Shown here: in pieces, positions 21,436-31,096 of the stretch
Layout of the letters: the number at the start of each line of letters is the position of its first letter
Position numbering within the stretch: position 1 is the stretch's first letter
Source of the DNA: Vibrio cincinnatiensis DSM 19608
Lineage (GTDB): Bacteria > Pseudomonadota > Gammaproteobacteria > Enterobacterales > Vibrionaceae
DNA: 64,000 nt
Direction: 5' to 3'
NCBI RefSeq assembly: GCF_900167345.1
Contig: NZ_FUXB01000007.1
Coordinates: 62,001 to 126,000 of the forward strand
The notes under the pieces: model-generated
Databases searched by the model: none
Told to the model about the DNA's origin: nothing
What the model saw: the letters and a program-made list of their open reading frames with translations, nothing else
Translations under genes and position numbers: made by a program

Positions 21436-21495
21436 AACACATAAGATAGAACCTTCCACTTAGCCTGTTAGGGATATTGACTATAAGAGGTCGAA

Positions 21496-22923
21496 ATGAG
21501 CAAAGAAATTAAAGCCCAAGTTGTTGTACTTGGTGCCGGTCCTGCTGGTTACTCCGCAGCGTTCCGCTGTGCCGATTTAGGTCTGGATACCGTACTTATC
21601 GAACGTTACAACACGCTTGGCGGTGTGTGTCTCAATGTTGGGTGTATCCCTTCAAAAGCCCTACTTCATGTTGCGAAAGTGATAGAAGAGGCCAAAGCGC
21701 TTGCTGAACACGGCATTGTATTTGGCGAACCACAAACGGATATCGATAAAATTCGTTTATGGAAAGAGAAAGTGATTAACCAATTAACGGGCGGTCTTGG
21801 CGGTATGGCTAAGATGCGTAAAGTGAATGTGGTTAACGGTTTTGGCAAATTTACTGGCCCCAATACCATTGAAGTGGAAGGTGAAGAGGGGACAACCGTT
21901 GTTAACTTTGACAATGCCATCATTGCTGCGGGCTCTCGCCCAATTAAACTGCCTTTTATTCCACATGAAGATCCTCGTATTTGGGATTCAACCGATGCAC
22001 TGGAACTGAAAGAGGTCCCAGGGAAACTGCTGATCATGGGTGGCGGTATTATCGGTCTAGAAATGGGAACGGTTTATCACGCTCTTGGCTCTCAGATTGA
22101 TGTGGTTGAAATGTTTGACCAAGTCATTCCAGCGGCAGATAAAGACATTGTTAAAGTTTATACCAAGCGTATCCAAAACAAATTTAACTTGATGCTTGAA
22201 ACCAAAGTGACAGCAGTAGAAGCCAAAGAAGATGGCATCTATGTGTCAATGGAAGGTAAAAAAGCACCAGCAGAAGCTGAGCGTTATGATGCTGTGCTAG
22301 TGGCGATAGGCCGTGTTCCAAATGGTAAATTGATGGATGCGGAGAAAGCGGGCTTAGAGGTGGATGAGCGTGGCTTTATCCATGTCGATAAGCAGATGCG
22401 CACCAATATTCCTCATATTTTTGCAATTGGTGATATTGTCGGTCAGCCTATGTTGGCGCACAAAGGTGTTCACGAAGGCCACGTAGCCGCTGAAGTTATT
22501 GCTGGTAAGAAACATTACTTCGATCCAAAAGTGATTCCTTCAATTGCTTATACTGAGCCAGAAGTGGCTTGGGTGGGTAAGACAGAAAAAGAAGCCAAAG
22601 CTGAAGGTATCAGCTATGAAGTGGCCACTTTCCCATGGGCAGCCTCAGGCCGTGCCATTGCTTCAGATTGTGCTGATGGTATGACTAAGCTTATCTTTGA
22701 TAAAGAGACGCATCGTGTGATTGGTGGCGCGATTGTCGGTACCAATGGCGGTGAACTGCTGGGTGAAATTGGTCTTGCGATTGAAATGGGATGTGATGCC
22801 GAAGATATCGCGCTCACGATTCACGCTCACCCAACACTGCATGAGTCGGTTGGCCTTGCAGCAGAAGTGTTTGAAGGAACGATTACTGATTTACCGAACG
22901 CGAAAGCGAAAAAGAAAAAGTAA
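21496..22923 (+). CDS. lpdA: Dihydrolipoamide dehydrogenase (E3)
   Basis: FAD flavoprotein that reoxidises dihydrolipoyl groups for the pyruvate and 2-oxoglutarate dehydrogenase complexes and the glycine cleavage system. 475 residues. FAD-binding GAGPAG (13-18), redox-active disulfide Cys45/Cys50 in GGVCLNVGCIPSK, NAD-binding GGGIIGLEMG, and catalytic His in HAHPTLHES near the C-terminus. It is separated from aceF by a terminator and a 253-base gap, so it likely has its own promoter, as in E. coli. It ends in a Lys-rich tail. Confidence 0.98.
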   Translation: MSKEIKAQVVVLGAGPAGYSAAFRCADLGLDTVLIERYNTLGGVCLNVGCIPSKALLHVAKVIEEAKALAEHGIVFGEPQTDIDKIRLWKEKVINQLTGGLGGMAKMRKVNVVNGFGKFTGPNTIEVEGEEGTTVVNFDNAIIAAGSRPIKLPFIPHEDPRIWDSTDALELKEVPGKLLIMGGGIIGLEMGTVYHALGSQIDVVEMFDQVIPAADKDIVKVYTKRIQNKFNLMLETKVTAVEAKEDGIYVSMEGKKAPAEAERYDAVLVAIGRVPNGKLMDAEKAGLEVDERGFIHVDKQMRTNIPHIFAIGDIVGQPMLAHKGVHEGHVAAEVIAGKKHYFDPKVIPSIAYTEPEVAWVGKTEKEAKAEGISYEVATFPWAASGRAIASDCADGMTKLIFDKETHRVIGGAIVGTNGGELLGEIGLAIEMGCDAEDIALTIHAHPTLHESVGLAAEVFEGTITDLPNAKAKKKK

Positions 22924-22943
22924 TGGTTAATTTAAAGTAACAT

Positions 22944-22976
22944 AAAAAAGCCGCTGATTGTTCAAGCGGCTTTTTT
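22944..22976. terminator. Bidirectional terminator lpdA / hapR
   Basis: AAAAAAGCCGCT and AGCGGCTTTTTT, a 12-bp stem with A and T tracts on either side, serving convergent lpdA and the hapR-like gene. Confidence 0.88.
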
Positions 22977-22994
22977 ACTGAACGAGAGTGTGCA

Positions 22995-23627
22995 CTAAGA
23001 GGCGATAGATAAATGTTCTCGGTTATAGATGCACAGCATATCTAAATAATGGTTGACTAACTGGCAGACTTTTTGTTCATCACGCACTCGGTTGGCTTGT
23101 ACAAAGAGAGAATAACAAACGCCGTGAAATAGCATCGCTAAATTTTCGGCATCAAGTTGAGCACAAACTTCACCACGCTCGATAGCTTTGACAAAAATAT
23201 TTCTAATCAATAACTGGTTCGTTTTATTGCTCGAGACAAATAAAGGCCAGACTTCCTCTCGAGTTGAAGCGCTCCATTCAAACCATACTTTTAGCCAATA
23301 ACAATCATCAATAGCCAGATTTACCATTGCTGAAGCAATGTTGTGCATATTTTCTTTAGCATCGAGGTCAAGATCAATCTGATCGGTGAGAAAGTTAGAG
23401 AATTGACGAACAACAAAGGTTAGTACATCGTCCACCAAATCTTCCCGAGTAGGAAAGTAGTTAAAGACGGTTGCCACAGATACTTGGGCAATTTCAGCGA
23501 TATCTGCATGCCCTCCACGACCAATCCCTCGTTTGGCAAACACTTCCAGTGCGATTTCCATGAGTTGTTGTTTACGTTTTTGCGGAGAAAGCCGTGTTCT
23601 GGGGCGTTTCTCAATAGATGCGTCCAT
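22995..23627 (-). CDS. hapR: Quorum-sensing master regulator, HapR/LuxR (V. harveyi type) TetR family
   Basis: TetR-family high-cell-density regulator of Vibrio quorum sensing (HapR, LuxR, OpaR, SmcR). 210 residues. The N-terminus MDASIEKRPRTRLSPQKRK and the helix-turn-helix segment IAQVSVATVFNYFPTREDL are those of HapR orthologs; the rest is the helical ligand-pocket/dimer domain ending MLCIYNREH. An AAGGAT ribosome site and a Qrr-like target lie in the leader. hpt is divergent and lpdA convergent, the order I recall for V. parahaemolyticus opaR. Confidence 0.95.
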   Translation of the reverse strand: MDASIEKRPRTRLSPQKRKQQLMEIALEVFAKRGIGRGGHADIAEIAQVSVATVFNYFPTREDLVDDVLTFVVRQFSNFLTDQIDLDLDAKENMHNIASAMVNLAIDDCYWLKVWFEWSASTREEVWPLFVSSNKTNQLLIRNIFVKAIERGEVCAQLDAENLAMLFHGVCYSLFVQANRVRDEQKVCQLVNHYLDMLCIYNREHLSIAS

Positions 23628-23639
23628 AGTTGTATCCTT

Positions 23640-23658
23640 GCCAATTGACTGAGTTGTT
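23640..23658 (-). promoter_or_regulatory. Probable Qrr small-RNA target in the hapR leader
   Basis: On the mRNA strand AACAACTCAGTCAATTGGC lies just 5' of the AAGGAT ribosome site. From memory, the conserved Qrr core can pair with AACAAC and with GTCA-TTGGC (9 of 10), with a 3-base bulge between. Location and sequence fit Hfq/Qrr repression at low cell density. Confidence 0.65.
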
Positions 23659-23673
23659 GCGTGTTTGTCACGC
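23659..23673 (-). promoter_or_regulatory. Leader hairpin next to the Qrr target
   Basis: GCGTG-ACAAA-CACGC (mRNA sense), a 5-bp stem directly 5' of the Qrr-like site; it may keep the target single-stranded. Confidence 0.45.
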
Positions 23674-23707
23674 TAATGATTTTTTATAATGTGTTTTAAA
23701 CGCTATG

Positions 23708-23736
23708 AGTGTAATGGTGCATATGTGTCAGGTCAA
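23708..23736 (-). promoter_or_regulatory. Candidate hapR promoter
   Basis: On the minus strand TTGACC (23736-23731), 17-base spacer, TACACT (23713-23708). This would give a leader of about 75 bases holding the hairpin and Qrr site. Confidence 0.4.
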
Positions 23737-23870
23737 TATATTATGCTTAAATAATCGCCATTAAGACAAAAGTGTTTCACTTTCAAGACCTTCTATTGAT
23801 GACTTAAAAATCATGGGGGTCGGGGGCTTTTTCTCTTAAGGGGCTAGATGGCACTCACCTCGCACAAAGG

Positions 23871-23899
23871 TTAACACTCACTCTATGCAGTGGTACTAT
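23871..23899 (+). promoter_or_regulatory. Candidate hpt promoter
   Basis: TTAACA and TACTAT separated by 17 bases, about 70 bases before the hpt ATG. With the hapR leader and promoter this accounts for most of the 341-base gene-free stretch 23628-23968; the remaining middle part (about 23740-23870) shows nothing I recognise. Confidence 0.5.
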
Positions 23900-23968
23900 A
23901 CGCGCCGAACAATTTAGCGATATATCACTTTTTTAACGGTCAATATCGCTCTAACCAACGAGATAGGT

Positions 23969-24499
23969 ATGAAACATACAGTTGAAGTAATGATTTCTGA
24001 ACAAGAGGTTCAGGAAAGAATTCGTGAGTTAGGTCAACAAATAACGGAACATTATCAAGGCAGTGAAGACCTCGTTTTGGTCGGTCTTTTGCGCGGCTCT
24101 TTTGTTTTTATGGCAGATTTAGCCCGGGCCATTTCGTTGACTCATCAAGTGGATTTCATGACGGCCTCTAGCTATGGGAACAGTATGGAAAGTTCCCGAG
24201 ATGTCAGAATATTAAAAGATCTGGATGATGATATTAAAGGTAAAGATGTCTTACTGGTAGAAGACATTATTGATACGGGTAACACACTCAGTAAAGTAAA
24301 AGACTTTTTATCTTTGCGTGAGCCTAAATCAATCCATATCTGTACTTTGCTTGATAAGCCTTCTCGACGTGAAGTCAACGTTGATGTGCAATGGATTGGC
24401 TTTGAGATCCCCGATGAATTCGTGGTGGGGGTTGGCATTGATTACGCACAAAAATATCGCCATTTACCCTTTATCGGGAAAGTGATCCCTCTGGAATGA
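23969..24499 (+). CDS. hpt: Hypoxanthine phosphoribosyltransferase
   Basis: Purine salvage: hypoxanthine (and guanine) plus PRPP to IMP/GMP. 176 residues. The PRPP-binding motif is [14 protein letters not shown] (about 90-105), with the flexible loop TASSYGNS before it and [18 protein letters not shown] closing. Convergent with can, as in E. coli (hpt/can). Confidence 0.96.
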   Translation: MKHTVEVMISEQEVQERIRELGQQITEHYQGSEDLVLVGLLRGSFVFMADLARAISLTHQVDFMTASSYGNSMESSRDVRILKDLDDDIKGKDVLLVEDIIDTGNTLSKVKDFLSLREPKSIHICTLLDKPSRREVNVDVQWIGFEIPDEFVVGVGIDYAQKYRHLPFIGKVIPLE

Positions 24500-24519
24500 T
24501 CGGTCTTTTGAGAAAAGAA

Positions 24520-24537
24520 TGCCCACGAAAGTGGGCA
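24520..24537. terminator. Hairpin between hpt and can
   Basis: TGCCCAC-GAAA-GTGGGCA, a 7-bp stem with a stable GAAA tetraloop. On the minus strand it is followed by TTCTTTTC, so it looks a better terminator for can than for hpt. Confidence 0.6.
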
Positions 24538-24574
24538 CGTTGCTGGTTAACCTCTTGAATAGGAATCAACAAGC

Positions 24575-25243
24575 TTAACGACACAAGAGTGTATGTTCTG
24601 GATTCAGGATTTTTTCTAGTGCTTTTTGATAGCTATCATTAACTAATTCTTGCGAGTCACAGCGTAGACCGAGATATTCCAGTTTCCCATCTTCAATCCC
24701 GTAAACGACCCCATGCAGTTCCACATCTTGTCCTCGTTGCCAGGCACTTTGCATAATGGTGGAGTTACCTAGGTTATACATTTGTTCCGCAACATTAATT
24801 TCTGCCAACTTATCGGAACGATCTTTTTCTGGCATTTTTTCTAAATACGCCCGATGTTTAAAATAAAGATCTCGGATGTGTAGTAGCCAGTTATTGATAA
24901 GGCCAAGTTGAGGGTTATCAATTGCCGCCGTTACACCGCCACAGCCATAATGACCACAAATGATGATGTGTTTTACTTTAAGCACATCTACGGCGTATTG
25001 AACCACGGATAAGCAGTTTAAATCGGTATGAATTACTTGATTCGCCACATTTCGGTGAACAAATAATTCACCCGAATAAAGCCCAGTTAGGCGCTCTGCT
25101 GGAACTCGGCTATCGGAGCAGCCAATCCATAAAAAATCGGGGTTTTGTCCTTTGGCGAGTTTGGCAAAGTATTCTGGTCGTTCAGATTTGATTGATTCTG
25201 ACCAACGTGAATTATTTTCAAAAAGCTGTTTAAGTTCTGGCAT
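24575..25243 (-). CDS. can: Beta-class carbonic anhydrase
   Basis: Zinc enzyme interconverting CO2 and bicarbonate. 222 residues from the ATG at 25243 ([11 protein letters not shown]), preceded by AAAGGGA; the frame is open nine codons further. Zinc and catalytic residues are Cys42 and Asp44 (GCSDSR), His98 and Cys101 (CGHYGCGG). Neighbours hpt and yadGH are as in E. coli. The 329-base gap to yadG (25244-25572) is A/T-rich and must hold both divergent promoters; I see no clear operator in it. Confidence 0.96.
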   Translation of the reverse strand: MPELKQLFENNSRWSESIKSERPEYFAKLAKGQNPDFLWIGCSDSRVPAERLTGLYSGELFVHRNVANQVIHTDLNCLSVVQYAVDVLKVKHIIICGHYGCGGVTAAIDNPQLGLINNWLLHIRDLYFKHRAYLEKMPEKDRSDKLAEINVAEQMYNLGNSTIMQSAWQRGQDVELHGVVYGIEDGKLEYLGLRCDSQELVNDSYQKALEKILNPEHTLLCR

Positions 25244-25572
25244 CTGCGTTCCCTTTAGTGATTGAGCCAACTATACACAATGTCATTACGTGATTCTCTG
25301 AAAAATGTGTTAACAGCCTACTCATCTGAGCAGTTAATGTAAGCAATTTTTTTGCAAGATATTGTTGATAAAGATGAGAACCAAAACACATTATAGGTAG
25401 ACTTTTATGTAAGGTACATTTTAAACATCTATAGATAAGCTCAATTTATCGCTTTGGGTAATGTCATTTTCTTCTTCTGTGTGATAAGTGGATATATTTA
25501 AGCTAAGGGGTTGAAAATTCAGTCGCTAAGCAGCACATCTACTAGGTTGTCACTGTAAGAGTTTGCACCACT

Positions 25573-26496
25573 ATGTATGCATTAGAAATCGATCAGTTGC
25601 GCAAAACCTACCAAGGTGGTTTTGAGGCACTGAAAGGGGTCAGTTTAACCGTTAGAAAAGGGGACTTTTACGCCTTACTTGGCCCTAATGGCGCAGGTAA
25701 GTCCACCACGATTGGTATTATTTCTTCCCTAGTGAATAAAACCTCCGGTCAGGTAAAGGTTTTTGGCCACAATATCGACACCCATCTTGAGCAAGCCAAA
25801 CAACATTTAGGCTTGGTACCACAAGAGTTTAACTTTAACCCTTTTGAAACGGTTGAACAGATTGTGATGCAGCAAGCGGGCTATTACGGGGTGTCAGCGT
25901 CACTAGCGAAAGAGAGAGCTAAAACCTATCTGACACAGTTAGATCTCTGGGATAAGCGTAAAGATAGGGCTCGTAACCTTTCTGGGGGAATGAAACGTCG
26001 TTTGATGATTGCTCGTGCCTTGATGCATGAACCCCAGTTATTGATTTTGGATGAACCGACGGCAGGGGTTGATATTGAGCTACGTCGTTCAATGTGGGCG
26101 TTTTTAAAGCAGATCAATCAGCAAGGCATTACCATCATTCTAACGACCCACTACCTAGAAGAAGCAGAGATGCTATGTCGCAATATTGGCATTATTAATC
26201 GGGGGGAGCTCATTGAGAACACCTCGATGAAAGGGCTACTGGGTAAGTTAAGCGTAGAAACCTTTATTTTGGATATTGATGATGAACGTCTATTACAGCC
26301 ACTGACCGATGTGATTTCTCAGCGTATTGTCGATGGGTCATTAGAGATTGAGTTAGAAAAAAGCCAAGGGCTGAATTCCGTGTTTACTCAGTTGACTCAA
26401 CAGGGAGTTAAGGTGCTCTCTATGCGTAACAAAGCGAACCGTTTAGAAGAGTTGTTCGTGACCATTGTGCGTGATCAGAGTCAGGGAGATAAATAA
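25573..26496 (+). CDS. yadG: ABC exporter ATP-binding protein YadG
   Basis: ATPase of an ABC-2 type exporter, 307 residues. Walker A GPNGAGKSTT, Q-loop VPQEF, signature LSGGMKRRLMIARAL, Walker B LLILDEPTAGVD and switch His in LTTHYLEEAE. The substrate is unknown here and in E. coli. Its stop overlaps the next start by one base (TAATG), so it pairs with the permease that follows. Confidence 0.92.
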   Translation: MYALEIDQLRKTYQGGFEALKGVSLTVRKGDFYALLGPNGAGKSTTIGIISSLVNKTSGQVKVFGHNIDTHLEQAKQHLGLVPQEFNFNPFETVEQIVMQQAGYYGVSASLAKERAKTYLTQLDLWDKRKDRARNLSGGMKRRLMIARALMHEPQLLILDEPTAGVDIELRRSMWAFLKQINQQGITIILTTHYLEEAEMLCRNIGIINRGELIENTSMKGLLGKLSVETFILDIDDERLLQPLTDVISQRIVDGSLEIELEKSQGLNSVFTQLTQQGVKVLSMRNKANRLEELFVTIVRDQSQGDK

Positions 26497-27266
26497 TGTA
26501 CGCGATTTATTGGACCGCTTTTTGTAGCCTGCTACGTAAAGAAATTACTCGTTTTACGCGAATTTGGGTACAAACATTAGTGCCTCCCGTGATCACGATG
26601 AGCTTATACTTTGTCATTTTTGGTAACTTGATCGGTTCTCGTATCGGGCAGATGAATGGTTTTAGTTATATGGAGTACATCGTGCCCGGTTTGATCATGA
26701 TGTCGGTGATCACCAACTCGTACTCTAACGTGGCGTCTTCTTTTTTCAGTGCTAAGTTTCAAAAAAATATTGAAGAACTTTTGGTCGCCCCTGTTCCCAA
26801 TTACGTCATTATTGCCGGATATGTGATGGGAGGAGTGGCCCGTGGTTTGCTCGTTGGCGCTTTTGTGACTACTGTTTCACTTTTCTTTGTCGATTTAAAT
26901 GTGGATCACTGGGGAATCATTTGTGCAACGGTCTTTTTAACGTCGGTGGTGTTTTCTCTGGGGGGGTTAATCAATGCCGTCTTTGCTAAAACATTTGATG
27001 ATATTTCCATTATTCCGACCTTTGTCCTCACTCCGCTGACCTATTTAGGTGGTGTGTTTTATTCGATCAGTTTATTACCCGATTTCTGGCAAGGTGTTTC
27101 AAAAATTAACCCCATCGTTTATATGGTGAATGCGTTTCGGTATGGATTCTTAGGCGTGTCCGATGTGGATATTGTGACATCGTTCAGTGTGCTTGGGATC
27201 TTTGTGGTGATGCTTTATGCCGTTGCTCACTATCTGGTGACAAAAGGGAAGGGGCTACGCAGCTAA
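26496..27266 (+). CDS. yadH: ABC-2 type transporter permease YadH
   Basis: Membrane half of the exporter, 256 residues with six hydrophobic segments and the ABC-2 signature region (GGVARGLLVG, and LTPLTYLGGVFYSISLLP). Translationally coupled to yadG. The can-yadGH-panCB order matches E. coli, apart from the panD side. Confidence 0.92.
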   Translation: MYAIYWTAFCSLLRKEITRFTRIWVQTLVPPVITMSLYFVIFGNLIGSRIGQMNGFSYMEYIVPGLIMMSVITNSYSNVASSFFSAKFQKNIEELLVAPVPNYVIIAGYVMGGVARGLLVGAFVTTVSLFFVDLNVDHWGIICATVFLTSVVFSLGGLINAVFAKTFDDISIIPTFVLTPLTYLGGVFYSISLLPDFWQGVSKINPIVYMVNAFRYGFLGVSDVDIVTSFSVLGIFVVMLYAVAHYLVTKGKGLRS

Positions 27267-27362
27267 ATTCTCAGGGCTGGAGGATAAGCGGCTATTTTTA
27301 TTGGATTGGCGGCTTGCACTATTCAGTCATGGGCACTTATTAATAAAACGTTGTTAATAAAA

Positions 27363-27396
27363 AATGGTCATTCTCACTTATATGGGAATGACCATT
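27363..27396. terminator. Bidirectional terminator yadH / panC
   Basis: Perfect 11-bp inverted repeat (27363-27373 with 27386-27396), 12-base loop, A-rich before and T-rich (ATTTCTTTT) after. It separates convergent yadH and panC; the rest of 27267-27421 shows no gene. Confidence 0.85.
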
Positions 27397-27421
27397 ATTT
27401 CTTTTACCGAAAAGTATCGCA

Positions 27422-28303
27422 TTATTCTTCTTCAGAGCTCTCTTTAGTCTCACCAGAGAGATCAAGAACTTGGTTATCAATTAACCTTACTTTTCCTAAA
27501 TGTGCCGCGATTAAAATGACAGCTTGTTTACTGTCGCTAGTGATGGGTTGCAATGTGTGTGCATCTCGAATAAAGATGTTATCGGGTTCGAGATCGGCAG
27601 CTCGTAGCTGATCAATCGCATCTTCAATAATAGAAGGGTAATCGTCTCGGCCACCTCGAATGGCGCTGCTCATCCAACGCATGGTTCTTGCTAATACTGG
27701 TGCTCGCTGGCGTTCATCGATGGTCAGCAAATTGTTGCGTGAACTCATTGCCAATCCATCCATTTCACGAACGGTAGGAACTCCGACAATTTCAATATCC
27801 AAACACAGATCGTTAACCATCTGGCGAATGACAGCCAATTGTTGGAAGTCTTTCTCACCAAAGCAGGCAATATTGGGCTGCACAATATTAAAGAGTTTGC
27901 TAACAATGGTGGCCACACCACGGAAATGACCAGGACGAGAGGCCCCTTCAAGCATATGTGAAAGCCCTGGCACTTCGACAAATGTTTGTTTATCTAATCC
28001 ATGGGGATACATCACATCAGGAGTCGGTGTAAAGACGAGATCAACCCCTTCGCTGTTTAATTTGCTCAGATCTTCATCCAGTGTTCGTGGGTAGTTATTG
28101 AGATCGTCTGCTCGATCAAACTGCATCGGATTGACGAAAATACTGACCACAACGATGTCGGCCAGCTCGCGTGCTTTACGAACTAAGGTCAAATGACCTT
28201 CGTGTAAATTGCCCATTGTCGGAACAAAAGCCACTTGGCGACCATCACGCTTATACTGTTTTATCTGCTCACGAAGAGCTGAAATATCAGCAAAAGTTTG
28301 CAT
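27422..28303 (-). CDS. panC: Pantothenate synthetase
   Basis: ATP-dependent ligation of pantoate and beta-alanine, giving pantothenate for CoA. 293 residues. Nucleotidyltransferase HIGH-like motif in [16 protein letters not shown], the ATP/pantoate segment [18 protein letters not shown] and the SSRNNLL (SSRN) motif. It follows panB by 11 bases. The C-terminal tail is acidic (KESSEEE). Confidence 0.97.
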   Translation of the reverse strand: MQTFADISALREQIKQYKRDGRQVAFVPTMGNLHEGHLTLVRKARELADIVVVSIFVNPMQFDRADDLNNYPRTLDEDLSKLNSEGVDLVFTPTPDVMYPHGLDKQTFVEVPGLSHMLEGASRPGHFRGVATIVSKLFNIVQPNIACFGEKDFQQLAVIRQMVNDLCLDIEIVGVPTVREMDGLAMSSRNNLLTIDERQRAPVLARTMRWMSSAIRGGRDDYPSIIEDAIDQLRAADLEPDNIFIRDAHTLQPITSDSKQAVILIAAHLGKVRLIDNQVLDLSGETKESSEEE

Positions 28304-28314
28304 GGAGTACTCCT

Positions 28315-29109
28315 TTAGGCAATAGTGTGTGCATCATCAGGGAATGCGCCGCTGGTAACATCAGCCATATATTTGGCAACGGCTTGGCGCATGTCGCCGG
28401 TTTCTGCGAGAAAATCTTTTGAGAATTTTGGCATGTAGTTGGCTGAAATACCAAACATATCGTGCATAACCAGAATTTGTCCATCCGTACCATTGCCAGC
28501 ACCAATACCAATGACGGGCACGTCCAGCAATTCAGTGATTCGATTTGCAAGGCCTGCTGGGACACATTCCAGTAATATGACTTGCGCTCCCGCGTCTTGG
28601 AGGGCAATCGCATCTTTAACCATGCGATCTGCTTTATCTTGTTCGCGGCCTTGGACCTTATAACCACCAAAAATATTGACGGACTGAGGGGTCAAACCCA
28701 GATGAGCACAAACAGGCACCGCTCGCTCGGTCAGCATTGTTACCGTATCAACCAGCCAATCTCCCCCCTCGATTTTTACCATATTGGCACCGGCTCTAAT
28801 CAAGGTGGCGGCATTTTCACAGGCTTGTTCTGGCGTTGCATAGCTCATAAAAGGCATATCGGCCATTAGTAGGCAGTTAGGGCTACCCGCACGTACGCAG
28901 CGAGTATGGTAGGCTATCTCTTCGACCGTGACGGGGAGAGTATCGGTTTGCCCTTGGAGAACCATTCCTAATGAGTCACCCACCAATAAAACCGGCATCT
29001 CTTGGCTTTCAAACAATTGAGCGAAACTGGCATCATAGGCGGTCGAGGTGGGAAATTTTCGACCTTCCTGTTTCCACTTGATCAGATCATTAATGGTGAT
29101 TTTTTTCAT
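28315..29109 (-). CDS. panB: Ketopantoate hydroxymethyltransferase
   Basis: First committed step of pantothenate synthesis, using methylene-tetrahydrofolate. 264 residues. It begins [19 protein letters not shown]; motifs include [23 protein letters not shown] and [18 protein letters not shown]. Its start overlaps the folK stop by four bases (ATGA), coupling folate and pantothenate genes, as in E. coli. Confidence 0.97.
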   Translation of the reverse strand: MKKITINDLIKWKQEGRKFPTSTAYDASFAQLFESQEMPVLLVGDSLGMVLQGQTDTLPVTVEEIAYHTRCVRAGSPNCLLMADMPFMSYATPEQACENAATLIRAGANMVKIEGGDWLVDTVTMLTERAVPVCAHLGLTPQSVNIFGGYKVQGREQDKADRMVKDAIALQDAGAQVILLECVPAGLANRITELLDVPVIGIGAGNGTDGQILVMHDMFGISANYMPKFSKDFLAETGDMRQAVAKYMADVTSGAFPDDAHTIA

Positions 29110-29615
29110 TCGATATCCTTACTTGCCGTTGGCGACGGCCAAATACTAAGCCCATTCCGTGCCACTTGGTTAAGTCGATCACTAAGCTTAGTTCCATCGG
29201 GAAGCTGTAAATGCGGGGCAATTTCATACAGCGGATAAAGGACAAATTCACGAACGTTCATCCCATAATGTGGTACGGTTAATCGTTCACAATCTATCAC
29301 TTCTTGTCCATAGAGCACGATGTCTAAGTCGAGCGTTCTCGGCCCCCAACGCTCAGCTTTGCGCTCTCGCCCTTGTTGCTGTTCAATAGCTTGGGTGCAA
29401 TCGAGCAGTTCAAGCGGGCTTAATTGTGTTGTGATGGCCACCACCGCATTGATGTAATCGGGCTGATCTTGTGGCCCCATCGGTGTACTGGAATACAACG
29501 ATGATGCGACAATAAATTGGGATTGAGGCAGCTTTTTTAAAGCCTCAATCGCTTGTTTCGTTTGATTCACTGGATCGCCAAGGTTGCTACCGATAGCGAT
29601 ATAAGTGGTGATCAT
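29106..29615 (-). CDS. folK: 6-hydroxymethyl-7,8-dihydropterin pyrophosphokinase
   Basis: Pyrophosphorylates hydroxymethyl-dihydropterin in folate synthesis. 169 residues, with the family signature [15 protein letters not shown] and the N-terminal [11 protein letters not shown]. It overlaps both pcnB (upstream) and panB (downstream) by four bases. Confidence 0.96.
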   Translation of the reverse strand: MITTYIAIGSNLGDPVNQTKQAIEALKKLPQSQFIVASSLYSSTPMGPQDQPDYINAVVAITTQLSPLELLDCTQAIEQQQGRERKAERWGPRTLDLDIVLYGQEVIDCERLTVPHYGMNVREFVLYPLYEIAPHLQLPDGTKLSDRLNQVARNGLSIWPSPTASKDIE

Positions 29616-30991
29616 GATGCGGTTTTACCTTTTGGTTTCCGTTTACGGTTTGAAGGTTTACGTCGGCGAGGCCCAGCTTTATGACTTTCAGTACTGCTAC
29701 CTAAGTCAGCGACCATCGCTTGGCGCATATTTCGTCCTGCATTTTGGAAGGTCTGCCACCAATTCGCCAGTTGTTTGACCTCTCCACCTTCAATTTCTCC
29801 CCGCATTTCCAGAAAATCGAACCCAGCTCGAAATTTATTTAATTCAAGTAGGCGGAAAGCTCGTTTACCCGTACGACGTGGCAGGCGAAGCTGCATTTGC
29901 CAAATTTCGCGGATCGTTGTGGTATGACGACGGGGAATCGCAATCGTTTTTACCACTTGATCGAGGATCTTATTGCTGGCTTCCATGACGGCATCGTAAA
30001 AATTGTATTGATGCGTTTCCATGATCTGTTCGGCCAGCTTAATCATCGGATACCAGAAGAAGGCGGCAAACATGAAGGCTGGGTTGATTCGTTTCCCCTC
30101 TTCAATACGAATATCGGTAGAATCGAGTGCTAAATCCAGCATTTGTTCCGTCAATGAGGAATCATCTTCCGTAAAATGCTCGGCTATCTGTGGAAAGAGT
30201 TGTTGGAACAAATTGTACTCTCTCATCAGGTGATAGGTTTCTAACCCATAGCCAGTTTGTAGCATTTTCAACGACTCTTCATAGAGACGAGCCGATGGAA
30301 TGTCTCGTAATAGCGGCGCTAATTGTTCAATGGGAGCGGCGGTATCTTCTTCAATATCAAAATCAAGTTTAACGGCGAATCGGATCGCTCGTAACATGCG
30401 GACCGGATCTTCTCGATAACGGACTTCTGGGTCACCGATAAGGCGCACCAGTTTATCTTCAAGATCTTCCATCCCACCAGCGTAGTCATGAATACTGTAA
30501 TCGGCGATGTTGTAATACATGGCGTTGATGGTGAAATCACGACGTTCCGCATCTTCATCGATAGTGCCATAGACATTATCGCGCAGTAACATCCCCGCTT
30601 CTGACTGGGCAGCGATGTGTTGATTGGTTTCTTGATGGTGCCCACGGAAGGTGGCGACTTCAACAATATCGCGTCCAAACATAATATGAGCAAGGCGGAA
30701 ACGACGCCCGATCAATCGGCAGTTGCGAAAGAGCTGACGAATTTGTTCTGGTGTGGCATTGGTGGCGATATCAAAATCTTTTGGAGTGGAGCCGAGGAGT
30801 AAGTCTCTGACACCGCCTCCTACTAAATAAGCTTCAAAGCCAGCACCGTGTAACCGATACAAAACTTTGAGAGCATTTTCACTGATCGACTGCCGAGAGA
30901 TATTGTGATCTTGGCGAGTGATGATATTGAGCGCTAACTCAGGATAAGCATGAGGTTCGCGTGGTTCTAATTCATTATTATTCATGTGCAT
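29612..30991 (-). CDS. pcnB: Poly(A) polymerase I
   Basis: Adds 3' poly(A) tails that mark RNAs for decay. 459 residues. Nucleotidyltransferase core LVGGGVRDLLLGSTPKDFDIATNA (about 57-80) with the catalytic Asp pair, then GRRFRLAHIMF, RRDFTINAMYYN and EDPVRMLRAIRFA. The C-terminus is strongly basic ([19 protein letters not shown]), an RNA-binding tail. Two in-frame ATGs at 30991 and 30985 are equally likely starts. Confidence 0.95.
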   Translation of the reverse strand: MHMNNNELEPREPHAYPELALNIITRQDHNISRQSISENALKVLYRLHGAGFEAYLVGGGVRDLLLGSTPKDFDIATNATPEQIRQLFRNCRLIGRRFRLAHIMFGRDIVEVATFRGHHQETNQHIAAQSEAGMLLRDNVYGTIDEDAERRDFTINAMYYNIADYSIHDYAGGMEDLEDKLVRLIGDPEVRYREDPVRMLRAIRFAVKLDFDIEEDTAAPIEQLAPLLRDIPSARLYEESLKMLQTGYGLETYHLMREYNLFQQLFPQIAEHFTEDDSSLTEQMLDLALDSTDIRIEEGKRINPAFMFAAFFWYPMIKLAEQIMETHQYNFYDAVMEASNKILDQVVKTIAIPRRHTTTIREIWQMQLRLPRRTGKRAFRLLELNKFRAGFDFLEMRGEIEGGEVKQLANWWQTFQNAGRNMRQAMVADLGSSTESHKAGPRRRKPSNRKRKPKGKTAS

Positions 30992-31051
30992 CTGACAATG
31001 ATTGGTGTTGGCTATTCAAGCGTTGTGGTGCACCTTTTGAGGCTTAAATGG

Positions 31052-31065
31052 GCCGAAATTTCGGC
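31052..31065 (-). terminator. Palindrome after gluQ
   Basis: GCCGAAATTTCGGC, a perfect 14-base palindrome 30 bases past the gluQ stop; it can form a 5-bp stem with an AATT loop but lacks a T-tract. Confidence 0.3.
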
Positions 31066-31096
31066 TAATAATAGCGTACACAGCGCCTTTTGAGAA

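Noticed and set aside
27306-27611. Plus-strand frame of about 100 codons after yadH
   Set aside because: It runs through a strong terminator and into panC on the other strand; no recognisable product.
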